Source: Tanytarsus gracilentus
Lineage: Eukaryota; Arthropoda; Insecta; Diptera; Chironomidae
Length of the DNA stretch: 64,000 nucleotides
Direction: 5' to 3'
Assembly: GCA_038502055.1 (NCBI GenBank)
Contig: JAXRKN010000045.1
Coordinates: 7,429,501 to 7,493,500 of the forward strand
Shown here in pieces: positions 38,901-51,072 of this stretch. The translations under genes were made by a program, and so were the position numbers. Every line of letters begins with the position of its first letter. Position 1 is the first letter of the stretch. The notes below the pieces were generated by a model, which saw nothing but the letters and a program-made list of their open reading frames with translations, searched no databases and was not told where the DNA came from.

Positions 38901-41900
38901 ATTGATCCAGTTTCTCTAGTCTGCACCATAATAGAAAAAAATATAATTCAAATAAAATTACATTTAAATGCATTTGAAAGTTATAAATAAAATAAATTCA
39001 AATAAAAAATAAATAAACAAATTTGTGGTCGATATCAACAATATTGAAATTGATGACCTGAATTTCACTCAACCGTTGTGAATGAATTTTATGTTTATTC
39101 TGCAAATTGTTTATGATTTGGAGTGGAAATTTAATGAATAAAATCAAATTCAATTTGTATCGCTGAAAGGGTCTTCCAAGTTTTAAAGAGCATTCATTAG
39201 AGTGATCTCGATGGATGTTGGAATTTCATAGAGAACATTTTGTTTAGTAGTCGTGTCCTTAAACACTCACCGACCTGATAAACCAACCAGATTACACAAC
39301 ATTTTACATTTCCTAACAATTAGTTGCTTCAGCTGTTTCCCTTAGATTTCATCCGAGTGAGAAAATCACAAAAGGGATTTTGAAAAATCTCCGATTAAGA
39401 AATCTCATTTTTTTTCTCATACATGCTCGATATTTTTTATACAGAGCAATATTACATAATTAAGAGAAGAAGAGGGATGAAAGGAAAAGTAGAAAAAAGA
39501 TGTCTTAATTTCAAAATGATTTGAGGATAGGAATTCACATGCTGTGCGGGATAATAACTGGCCCGCTTTCTTCTTTTTCTACCTGGATCTTCACTTTTTC
39601 GATGACGGCTCAATAAATTATTTCTCTATTCTCAATCACATGTGTTTTTATCATCGCATCAAAAGAAGAATAAGGAGAACAAGTGAGAGCGAAACAACAC
39701 AATGAAGCACTTCTTACTGTCTTAAGTGCCTTTCTCGTACCTTCGCACACACGTAAAATCGGCATCATCATCGAGGTTACACAACTTTTAAAAAAATAAT
39801 AATAAAAATTGGAATTTCATGGAACGTCTGTGCGCCATGCACATTCATTATGACAGGAGTGAATTTTGAAGACGTTCGGAGGGGTGCGGCACTCAGTGTG
39901 AACTTTAAAAATTTAACCTTTTTAAGTCAGCGATGGAAAAAATATTTAAGTTTTCGATCCCCTCAACAATGACCAAGTTGAATTTTACAAACCATCCGAG
40001 GAAATTAAAAAGAAATTACAGAAACTCCATTTCAGTAGAAGAAAGGAAGAAAACATAATAATTACAATGTAAAAGCGTAAAAGTTGAAATTAGATTTAAT
40101 TTCTCAGTTTCATTTTGTGAGGTTTCTCATTGTTTTAAATTTCATCATGTTGCACACATTGCTCTACATGATCAAGTGAATCGTGACTCGAAGGCCACCC
40201 AAGATCGTATTCCATAAATTTTTTTATAGAAAAGAAAGAATAAATTTACTTTCATGAAATATTAATTGCTTTGGCTTCACAGTGCACCGGTGGATATGTC
40301 ACAAGCGTTGAGTTTCAGGTTTAATCAAGTTTTTTTTATAAAATGACATATTGTATAAAATTAATAATGAAAAAGGAATCCCTTACAATTAAGGTAAGAA
40401 CTTGAACGTTAACCTCCGCTTGTGGGTGCCATGTGTGTGTGCATATATAAAGTTTCTTCTTGCGGTTTACAATGATGGCTAATAAAAATTCTTGAAGGCA
40501 AGGTGAAATCGTGCGCTGAAGAGTTTTATGTTTTAATCAAAAAAAAGGTTCTGAACGCAATGAAGTTTTTATAGTGTGTGGCGGTAAGAAGTAAATTTTT
40601 TAAATTACTCTCTACTTGGGTGTGGACGGTTTTAGTTCTCTAGGAGATTTTATTGGAAATATTTTTTGCTGCCATAAAAATGAATGAAAAAACAAGCTTG
40701 TTGAGATTTACAAACTTATTTTTTTAAATTAAATTACAAAAAATTTCTTAAGTCTAAAAGCATGAAAAATTGAGACTTTTTTGCCATACTCAAGATTATT
40801 TTAAACAGTTTTTTCGGTAGTTTTAAAAGTTAAAATCACTCGAGATCAAATTTATAATTAAAAGCTCATAGACACAGTGTCAAAGATTGCTCTCAATTTA
40901 AATTGATATTCTCAGTTCCATCAACCTCGGCTATCTCATTCGGAAAGATTTTAAGTGGAATATTTAACTAGATGAGAATACAAATTACTGTATTTAAAAC
41001 TTGTCCCTGATGGCGTTATTGCTCTCTCCGTCTATCTCTCTTTTACAATCGTTTCAATGACATTTTGTGCCAATAAAAATTAAAACACTCTCGTCCATCC
41101 GCTTTTAATGTGAAAGTGTCTTATAACATGTACAACAGCAATAGCGCAAATATGTCCAATACACCCGGGCAATATATTTTAGTGTTCATTTTGGTTGTAT
41201 TGCAGACAAACTTCCGAATGTGCAGTTGTAAATTATTTCGCATTAATTGTGACCATAACAAGATGTAATTCCATTAATGTGCACCACTTAAACGAATGAA
41301 CATTGTCCAAATTTATTGTCCGTCGCCTAGCGAACATTTATTTTGGTCACAATGGACATTTTTGGAAAATAAATCTATTTTTTAAACCTTTTTTTAAATT
41401 GCCTTTTTTAAAAGGTTTTGATGTCACCTTACAAACGAATGACCCCTTTTAAGAGCTGCTTATTCTCTCTAATGCACAATGGGAATTTCTACAAACTCAA
41501 CTCAAATAATGTAGTACTCATTATAGTTTGTGATTGTTGTTTACAGAACTTCATTAATTTTATTAACGCTCTCTATGGAGTTCTGCGAGAGGAAATCCAT
41601 CTTTTTTTCTTAAGAAACCTCTTTATTCCTCGATTCTCATCATCCATCTTGTTATTTACTTATTCTGCCAAGTGCTGCATTATTTTTCAACATTTAAAAG
41701 AAGATGTTCTGAAATTTGATCATCATGAGAAATTTTAAATGATGGACATTGTGTTGAAAAAGATTATTGCTTAATTTTATGATCAATGAAATATTAAAAA
41801 TAAATTTAAATAAATGTTTTCAAAAATCATAAAATTAAAAAATCAAAATTATGAGTTTTTCACAAAATAACCTTCAAACTTTTTCGATTCAGCAAAAAAT

Positions 41901-44680
41901 CGGTTTGCTCTTAGAGTTCTTTTAAGTCCATCAAAATCATCAAAAATGATGTGTTGTTAAAAAGTGTATTTCAAGGTTAAACTTTACACTTTTTGGTATA
42001 TGGTGATGATGTGGGAAAATTCACTCGATTATTTGCACATTTAATTTTTTAAAGTTGCATGGTAATTTGACTATGTTAAACTTGACGAAATGCCTCTTAA
42101 TTTTTTGAATGTTCCCAGACTCCAGAGTGGTTGCGATTGCTCAAAATTTTTCATAAGTCGATTGAGAAAAAAAAATTTTTAAATGAGATTCACAACGTAT
42201 TTTAAAAAATAAAATTAGGTTTTAAATTAAAATTATTTTTTTTTTATCCTCTAAATTAAATAAACTTTGTTTCTTAAAAAATTTAAAATATTTTCCGTTT
42301 CAAAATCTTTTTTTTTTTTTTTTACTTTCTCATAATTAATTCTCTTTCTCGTTTTTTTTTTTCAAATGATTTTCTTTAATCTTAATTAGTGAACGAAATA
42401 AAAAAGGGAGGAAAATAAAATTAGTATTATTTTAGTTGTACAGGGGATGTTTTCTCCTGTTAATATTGTATTTGTAAATGGATTTTAATATCGTATCTTT
42501 GCTTATTTTTTTGAAAAAATTTTGCTCAAGGAAAATCATGATTTTTTATTTCTTTTTTTTTATTTTTATTTTGACAAAATTTTAACTTATCGCCCACTGT
42601 GGACTCGTTTTGTATTGCGTGTGAGACATGAAACTGAATATCTTTAAATTAAATTTGTATTCTTTTAATGTTGGCTAATTTTCTCGAAATGATGCAAAAT
42701 TTCCTTTCACTTGCTCTAATTTTTTTGTAAACGTTAACATTTTCTCATAAACCGACCAATTTGAAAATTTATGCGTGCAAAATTGAACTAACCAAACCGC
42801 GCAAAATTTTTAAAACTCGTCATTAAGGTCAAACCAAACCAGCAGCACAGATTTCTCTTGTGGATTATTTGAATATGGAACAAATTAGCATAAAAATAAT
42901 TTTTTGACCTCTCTTTTGATTATGTTGTGTGGGAAAAATAAATTTGCTCAAATATTTGATCCAAAAATAATTTTAGAATTTTATTTATCAAAAATAAATT
43001 AGAAAAATGTATTTCTTAAAAAACATTTGTGTACTACTGAAAGGTCATCACGCTTTGATTAAAATTTCCAGAAAAAATATCATCCGAATTTATTTTTAAA
43101 TTGATTAATTCTTATTATCACATACGCACTGGAATTCCCACTTAACAATTCTTTTTTGGCCACTTTAATTTTTGCTGTTTCATCAAAAGCTTTCGAGCTC
43201 ATAAATTAAACAACGCGCTGTTACGTAAAGGTAACAGTACAGTAAAAAATTTCGCACAGACTAAATAAAAATTAAATTTTAAATGTGTTGAATCAACACA
43301 ACTTTACACAATAATAATTCATATATGGTGTCTCCATACGATCATACGAACGAGTTTTTTGTATGCGAGACGTTTTTTCCAGCTTAATTTTGTACGTCAT
43401 CAATTAGCGACGTGAAGGTAGAGTTGGAGAACACACTGACACAGTAAAAAAATTATTTATGCTCCATTATTCGTTCATTGCATCTTTAGAGAATTTAACG
43501 CCATATGAGATTATTTTAATGCTTCCGGAAATTCCCTGAGAGATGAAATTTCTTACCTAAGTCAAACAGATGTTAGTACCTGAGTTTAGTGTGAAGTAAT
43601 TTCTAGATATTTCAATGAACTTATAATTAGCCATTTGAACAGTTAAATCTCAATTTTTATTGTCTGCACGATCGAATAAATATCAATTCATTATCATAAG
43701 CGGATTCAGTAGAAATTCTCTTTAAAATGCAACAACGGGAAAGCTATCGAATGCATCAATGCATAGAATAAAGATGAAACTTTTTTATTAAAATTATAAA
43801 TCCAGTTTTTCAAGTTTCATTTTGTATTGACAGCGAGAATATAAAAAAGTTTTATGAGTTAACACTCAAAGGGAATAAAACTAAGGGAAATTTATTCACT
43901 CTCAAAAGTTAAATTTACATATCAATAAAATTTTACAGCCACAGTTTTATTCCCCTTGATAGTTCACACTTTTAAACTTGAATGCTATAAAAAAAACTTT
44001 AATATCAAATGGCGACAATATAAATGAGCATCATTCGAGATGTGTTTTGGCATTTTCCATCTTTCTGATTCACTCTTTATATTTTTTTCTTATGCTTTTG
44101 TTCTCTTTACAGTTATTTAAGTGAATGGGAAAATTAAGCAGATATTATTATTCAAACGGCATCACAAAATCCATTTTCAATTTGAAACGACTCAACAAGT
44201 TGATTTTTTATAAGAGGAGAATATAAAATTTTTTGCTCGAATATAAATATTTTGCCTAATTTCAATAATTTCTTTTTCTCTTTGTGGGTGCTTTATACAA
44301 TCTTCAATTCGACTCAATTGTTATTGAAGAAATGAAAGAGATTTTTATGAGAAAAGTTTTTAATGACGAAAGCATTGGGGTTTATGAACTAATGACGTAA
44401 TTAGATGAATTAATTGTAATTTATTATAAATCTTTTTCTTTATGATTGTAATATTAATTTTTTAAAAAAATATATAATTCTCACTCGAGATCAAAATTAC
44501 AGCAGTTACCTTTAGCGTGTCACTTGGCAACATATTTTGCTTTCATAAACAACTCTTTCCCTTTATTTATCTTTGCACACAATTATTTATGACACAACAT
44601 TCGAAAAAACGAGCGGATAAAATTTCTCTCGAGAATAATTATCTGTCATTCGCACATTCAGAATCAATATATAATTTTTA
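35905..44680. other. Gene-poor AT-rich region, right desert
   Basis: 8.8 kb without a supportable gene. Long A and T runs are common (for example near 42310-42360). Short inverted motifs such as CTGTTAC...GTAACAG near 43.2 kb are within chance. Confidence 0.45.
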
Positions 44681-45507
44681 GCGTAACCCACAAAGTGGTG
44701 TAACGCTTATATGCTCGTGATTCCGTCCGTCCGTCCGTCTGTCCGTCCGTCCGTCTGCACAAGCGAGATCTCGGTCCCTGGACCAGCTAGAGACTTCTAG
44801 TTTTCGCCAGATGGTAGCTCTTAGGGTCTATATGTGCAGGCACTGACTATTTTTTGAGTCATGACCTATGGTCGTGCCATGGACGGCCACAACGTCCATT
44901 TTTCATACAAATTTTCTCTTATATGGCTTCATGGGTATCGTTGAAGTCGTAATTTGACCAGGAATCGATTGGCATTGATTCGTAACTTGACCAGGAATCG
45001 ATTGACATACATGCTTTTCGAGTCGTGACCATAGGTCGTGCCACAGACAGCCAAAATGTCCATTTTTCAGAACTATGGCTTCATGGGTATCGTTGAACTC
45101 GTGATTGGACCAGGAATCGATTGATATAGATGATTTTTGAGGAATGTCCATCATGGCCGGCCAGTAGTGCCACGGACAGCCATAATGTCCATTTTTCAGA
45201 ACTATGGCTTCATGGGTATCGTTGAACTCGTGATTGGACCAGGAATCTAATGACATAGACGATTTTTGAGGAATGTCCATCATGGCCGGCCAGCAGTGCC
45301 ACGGACAGCCAAAATGCCCATTTTTCAGAACTATGACTTCATGGGTATCGTTGAACTCGTAATTGGACCAGGAATCTAATGACATAGACGATTTTTGAGG
45401 AATGGTCGAACAGGACTGCCACGGACAGCCAAAGTGTCCGGATTGACTTAAACTCATTTTTTATGCACTTGATTTTCAAACACTGATCTGTTACAAGTGG
45501 GTTACGC
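44681..45507. mobile_element. GTCY-microsatellite element with 129-bp tandem repeats
   Basis: Begins GCGTAACCCAC (44681-44691) and ends with its exact reverse complement (45497-45507). Behind the left end lies a GTCC/GTCT microsatellite (about 44725-44757), then a unique part with AAGCGAGATCTCGGTCCCTG. Monomers with an exact 129-base period follow (GTCC or GCCC starts at 45058, 45187 and 45316). They share GGGTATCGTTGAACTCG, ACCAGGAATCGATTGA and TGGCCGGCCAG with the 29.5-31.2 kb element. Because 129 is a multiple of three, the - strand stays open for 184 codons as a 43-residue repeat; this is probably not a gene. GTCY microsatellites mark mini-me/DINE-type nonautonomous elements of flies, so a Helitron-related origin is possible but unproven. 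I see no clear target-site duplication. Confidence 0.75.
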
Positions 45508-48500
45508 GGCAACACCCACGTGTGGGTTTTGAAACATTTTTTATCTCTACTCTGTGGCTCTCTGTCATCTGCTGTGGTTTTTTAAAATGTTCTTTTGTAT
45601 ATGCAATTTCATATTTTTCATTTAAAAATTCAATTCGATTTTTTCTCTCTCTTCCAGCTATTCAGAATATTTCATATACAAACTACAGGATTAGCTTGTT
45701 CAGAAAATATGTGAATGCGAGTTAAATAAATGAAGGCTTTTATGTATGATATCGATAGGATTTATTTCTCTTATTGCTTGTGCTCTCTCCTCCACTTCCG
45801 TTATTAAAAATGGATTTTCAAGAGATTTTGTTTGCTCATTTGAATTCTCGCGTTTTTGTTATCAATTTTAAAATTGTATTGCGCAAAATAAAATAAAAAT
45901 GGCAGACGAGGAATGGGAATGCGGTTGAGAATCCATTATATAGATAGTGAATATGTGGAATTTTAGGTTTTATGTTTGTGTGGCAGTGTTAAGGAAATTA
46001 TTAAATTCTCAATCCAGGAATTCAGTTTAAAATTTATTTTTCCTCAAAACTTTTTAATATCATGATTTTTTTAAAAAAGCCTCAAAAGTATCAATTAATC
46101 TCGTACCTATAATTTTCAAATAAATCTCAAAAAAAATTAAATTCTTTCACGATTCAACACCGCATCGAGATAGAGAGAACAGAACACTCCCAGCCTCATC
46201 TGCATGTGGGTGGTCTTGCGGTCTTTTGTATATATCTTCAACATATAACAATGTAATCATATTACGATATTCTTCGCTTTTAAACCATTCGAGAATTTCC
46301 ATATCGAGTCCTTTAATCGGAATAAAAAAACTTGCTATAGCAATGGAAGAATGCGAAGAATTTAATTTCCTCTAAAAGTGGAAATAAAAAAATTTCTCTA
46401 TCGATAAATTCAATCATCGAGCTTAAATCAAATTGAACTTTGAATTTTTTGCGAAGAGCGAGAATGAACACAAATAATTGAATTATTTAAAGAGAAGCTT
46501 TGCACTTTTTATAGTTCATAGCTCAAATAAACTGATGAAGTCATCCAAGGGTTGGAAATTTAAATTAAAAATAATTGAATTAATTTTAGGAAGTACCAAC
46601 CCCTGCGTTAGGTTTTTCCCATACGGAGCGATCGAAATGAAATCAAAATGTCAAATGAATGTGTAATATTTACGGAGAGAGATGCTCCAGCGGAGAGATG
46701 TCATGGATCGAGGAATTATTGAATCGAGATTTATTCATGAAATCATGAGTGCATGAACGAATGGCTTAACTTGCAATAAATCATTGTCTCGATATCTTTT
46801 TCTGCTTCGGAGAACTTTTTCCCTGCCATTGTTTTTCTCTCACCCCTTCACATATGGGAAATATATATATGCGAAAAGTGCCATGGCAATAAGCTGAAAA
46901 TTTGCCAAAAAATCGAAGAGCATAAAGCCATGTGTGTACAGAATGAAGATGAGTACCACACACACAAACGAGTGTGTAAGACTCTCTAAAGACAAAAAGC
47001 CAACAGCATAAACATGTCACTTGCTATCCTTGCCCTAACTTTTGTCTCCAAATAAAAGAACATACTCGTGAAATGTTGTTGTTTGTCGCGTGAACAAAGA
47101 AGTTTTATTAAAGGAGGAGGAATCGCTTGCAAAAAAATTGTGTGTGACAATTCCGATGTCACACACATGAAGATGAAAGTTATAAGGATTAAAACCGACG
47201 AAAAGTGGTTAAAAAGTCGTTGAAAGTTTAAGCTTCCACAAAAAAAATCATGTCATCAGTCTTAAAATATCGTGAATTATTGCTGATGAATAATAAATTA
47301 AGGAAATGGGATGCCAGTAATCAATCATACACAAAACAACTTTTCTTTTTCTTCCTTAGGGATTTCATCCCTAAAATTTCGCATGTCAACGGCTTTTTTT
47401 GCGGAAAACTTTTACCTTTCGGCTGTCACTTGTCATGTGGAAGTTCAGTAACTGGGAAATCATACCAAAAAAAAAATCTGAAGAGCAAAAGTTTATAAAC
47501 TCATTGTTTTATGGGTTAGTTTTTTTCTGTTGACATTCATACGACATCGCATCATAATTTAATGTGAAAAAACTTCACATTGTCACCTCATTTAAGTTAT
47601 CGCATAAATTTTATAGACACCGAGCACAAAAAAGCTCATTTGTAGTCATCAGAAGAAAGGAATGCTCTTTTTGTGTGTGTGTATGCGAACATAAAAGGCT
47701 TCTGATTCGAGCATACAAAAATTATCACTTGACAACTTGATAATAAAAGGAGAAAAAAATTTCCTCTCGAGAGTGAGATGAGAACAATGAATGATCCATG
47801 TGCGGGCATTTGATTTTTTTTTGCGGTAGAAAATTTAAAATTTCAAACACATTGTTTCATATCATATCAACTCTCATCATCTACTATCCGATATTGCTTT
47901 GCTTTCTTCTCTTCTTTTTCATTTTCCACCTCTTCACTTCCATTCTATTCAGCAACATAACAATTGAGCTTCTGTCGGTGCTGCTTTTGGCATTTCACAT
48001 GCGAGAGATCTCTTTTTTTTTGTGAAAGAAGATGATCTCTCTCGGATGGCTGTGACATGTTGTTATTATTATTATATGAAAAAAACCTCATATGTGAGAG
48101 TGGACGCTATGGAAGCGCAATGTTGGTTAATTGTGGAAAATGAAAATGTTAAAAAATAGACAAGAGAAATTAGCAAAAAATAAATAATTCTATGAACGCT
48201 CGGGCGGAAGTTTAATTACAAGACAGAGATAAACGGGAATTAACAAAGTTGAGGCTTTTGAACCTATAAGCGTGGAAAAATTATGAAAAGAGAGCTCGTC
48301 GCGGATCTCATAATTACGTCAAAAATCTCAAGAATGAAATTTTTGTTAATCATGGATTAAAAATTTAAAATTTTTCAAGAGTGATTTTTAACGGTTTAAT
48401 TAAAAAGTATTAATTATTTTTTATAAAGCCACAGAAAATTTGCGTCCAATCCTTAAATTCTCAACAATTTTACCCTCCCCATACGGATCCATAAACGCAA

Positions 48501-51072
48501 GCATTGTTGTCACAGGAAATCTCAATAAAAACTTGATTTTTATGTCAAGAAGTTTCCCCAAAAGCACAATTGCTGTTGCTTCCATCCATCTCAAATTTCC
48601 TCTCTGATTACTTTTTGGGTTTAATTTACATTCCTTTTTTTACATCCAGCATCAGCATCATGCATGGAACATTATTTTAATAAAATGAGATTTTATATTG
48701 TCAAGTAGCTTAAATTGCTATTGTTTCTCTGTTTGAGAGTTTATGGCAGACCTAAAACAATATGTTTTCTTGAGGGGCATTAATTACATATAAAAAGCTC
48801 TCTCGAGATGGAGAAGAATCTTCAGCGTGTAATTTACATTGTTTATGCCATCAAGGGCTCTCACTTTAAATACATCGTCGACATTCTCATACAAATTTTT
48901 TAGCGACCATCGAACATCAAGATCAACATGAGGAAAAAAATTATAATTTTAAAAAAATTTAAAATTCTTTCATTTAATTTTTATAATTTTTAAAAATTTA
49001 AAATTGTTTCCTAAATTTCAAAATTATTTAACAATTTTTTTAGACGCTTCCCACCCCTTGAATAAAGCATTAAAAATCTAATTACACCTAGAAGCGCAAT
49101 ATTTCTTTCTTTCGGCTTATTTTCGCGTAAAATAGTCTCACTTAAATCGAAACAATTGCCCATAAACTTCTTCGTCTCTCGGCAAAATGAAAATGCCAAA
49201 ATGATTCATTCCACAAGGCTATGCCCGATGTGAATGAGTGTTGCAAAAACAACACTTTTTTAGTACTTTCAGGCAAAAGCATGAGCTGAGTATTGAAGCC
49301 ATGAGAGCATGTGAAATGCGAGCAAGCATTTTAAAACTCTCGTCGGCTTTTGCTGTTGAAATGTGCAACACAAATACAAATAACGTTTATCTCAAGCACA
49401 GCAGATTGTGCAAAAATTTTCAATATTAAAAAGTTTTTTTTAAAATATTTTTTAATGACTTTTAAAAAATATAGAATAAATTTTTTTTAACATTTTATAA
49501 AATTTTATCTGTTTTTTTCACCTCTCTCCGTCATTCACGCTGCTTTTGTGAATATATTTATGCCGGAAAACGTTTCGCAATGAGAGCAATTTTAAACAGT
49601 TGAAGAAGAGTTAAAAAAATGCTTTCATTTGAAGAAATATCTGTTTATTGAAGTGTACAGCGGGGAAAATGAGAAGAGAGAAATTAATTGCCATTATCAG
49701 TTATTTTTTTTCGCAAATATTAACGAGATCATTATGGTTTGTATTGTGGAAATAACAAGATCCAATTGAAGAAGAAGTTCGAGCTTTTTTATAAAAATTT
49801 AATATTTTTTTAAAAATGATATTTAAAAAAAATTCATAACTCACCTTCAAAAAAATCTTCTTCACTCAATTTGTATTCAATAAATCCTTTTTTGAATCAA
49901 AAGTTTTTTTCACTGTCTATATTTCTTCTTCTTAACTTTGATAATCTTACAAAAAATCTTTTGCTAAAGTGCTTGCAATTTTCTTACTCTCACTTAACGT
50001 TTTATTGTTCGTCAATGTAGAGGAAATCAATTAGAACTTATAAGAGCACACTCGAGAAGGTGTTTATAGTAGTCGAGAGGAGACAACACGGATGACAGCA
50101 ATTTCAGTTGATTGCCACTCTTACACTTTTTCCAATCGAGCGATTAATTTTTTTCTGTCATGGATTAATAGAAGCTCTTTTGGGCATAATTACACTTGAA
50201 ATTATTTTCAATCAAAATAATCCACATGAGAGCTTTCTCAGGTAATTTCTCTCTGTCGAGACCGTTAAAATGTGCGTAGGAAATTATTTTCTCGATTGAT
50301 TCTAAATATTAACACTTGCATACGCAGATTAATGAGAATCACTCTGACGTGTACGGGATTTTTTATTATTATCTGTTCCACCACTAAACAGGTTTAATTT
50401 TATTTTCATGTGTGTCGTCTTAATATCAATATCAATATACTTCTGTGTATTATTTTTACACAATCATACAAAGGAAAAAATTAATATTGTTGCTGAGATG
50501 TGAATTTATTATATTTTTTTTGAATATTCCACACTGTCTGCTCGTTGATGCGATAAAATCGAAAAAGCGAGTATATTCTCCGAGATTCAACTGACGACTG
50601 GCACTGAACATTGCATTTGCTTCAATACGTGCTTCATAAAACAGGAAAACATTGTTGAATGTTAATGTTTAATGCTTCAACATGATCCAAAACATTGGGC
50701 ATTTTGGGTATTTTTAATGTTTTGTTTTTATCATAACATGTGTGTCGGCGAGTAATAAAAAATTAATTTTTTGACTAATTTTTATTATCCAACTTTATTT
50801 TTAAATAATTTATCATAAACTTACATAAAAAGTTTCCACAAATTTGAAAAAAATTAAATTTTGTCTTTTTAATTTTTTTTATCAAAATTTTATATTTTTG
50901 AAAAATATATTAAGTGTTTCATAAATTAACCTCATAAAAAAATTAACAAAAAAATCAACAACGAAAATTTAATGACTTAGAGGTCTCGCATAATCTTTTT
51001 TCATAATCACATTTTAAATTATTAAGCACTTTTTGGATATTTTTAATTGCAAGTATGAAAAACTTCTGTTGT
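45508..51072. other. Gene-poor AT-rich region and Lerp 3' flank
   Basis: No supportable gene in 45.5-50.7 kb. The stretch 50780-51072 is probably the Lerp 3' UTR, with two AATAAA signals on the - strand (50786-50781 and 50799-50794). Confidence 0.45.
50781..50799 (-). terminator. Candidate poly(A) signals of the Lerp gene
   Basis: Two AATAAA hexamers on the - strand, 13 bases apart and about 275-290 bases past the Lerp stop codon. Confidence 0.4.

Noticed and set aside
41148..41375. Possible inverted ends ATGTCCA...TGGACAT suggesting another MITE
   Set aside because: Only about 9-10 bases match, with no target duplication. Several TGTCC motifs occur by chance nearby.
44903..45457. 184-codon - strand reading frame with 43-residue repeats
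   Set aside because: It exists because the tandem DNA period (129) is divisible by three. It lies inside a mobile element and has no homology or splice context.
45752..46408. TATCGATA motifs (DRE-like), also near 13.08 and 19.63 kb
   Set aside because: An AT-rich palindromic 8-mer is expected a few times in 64 kb. None is at a gene start.
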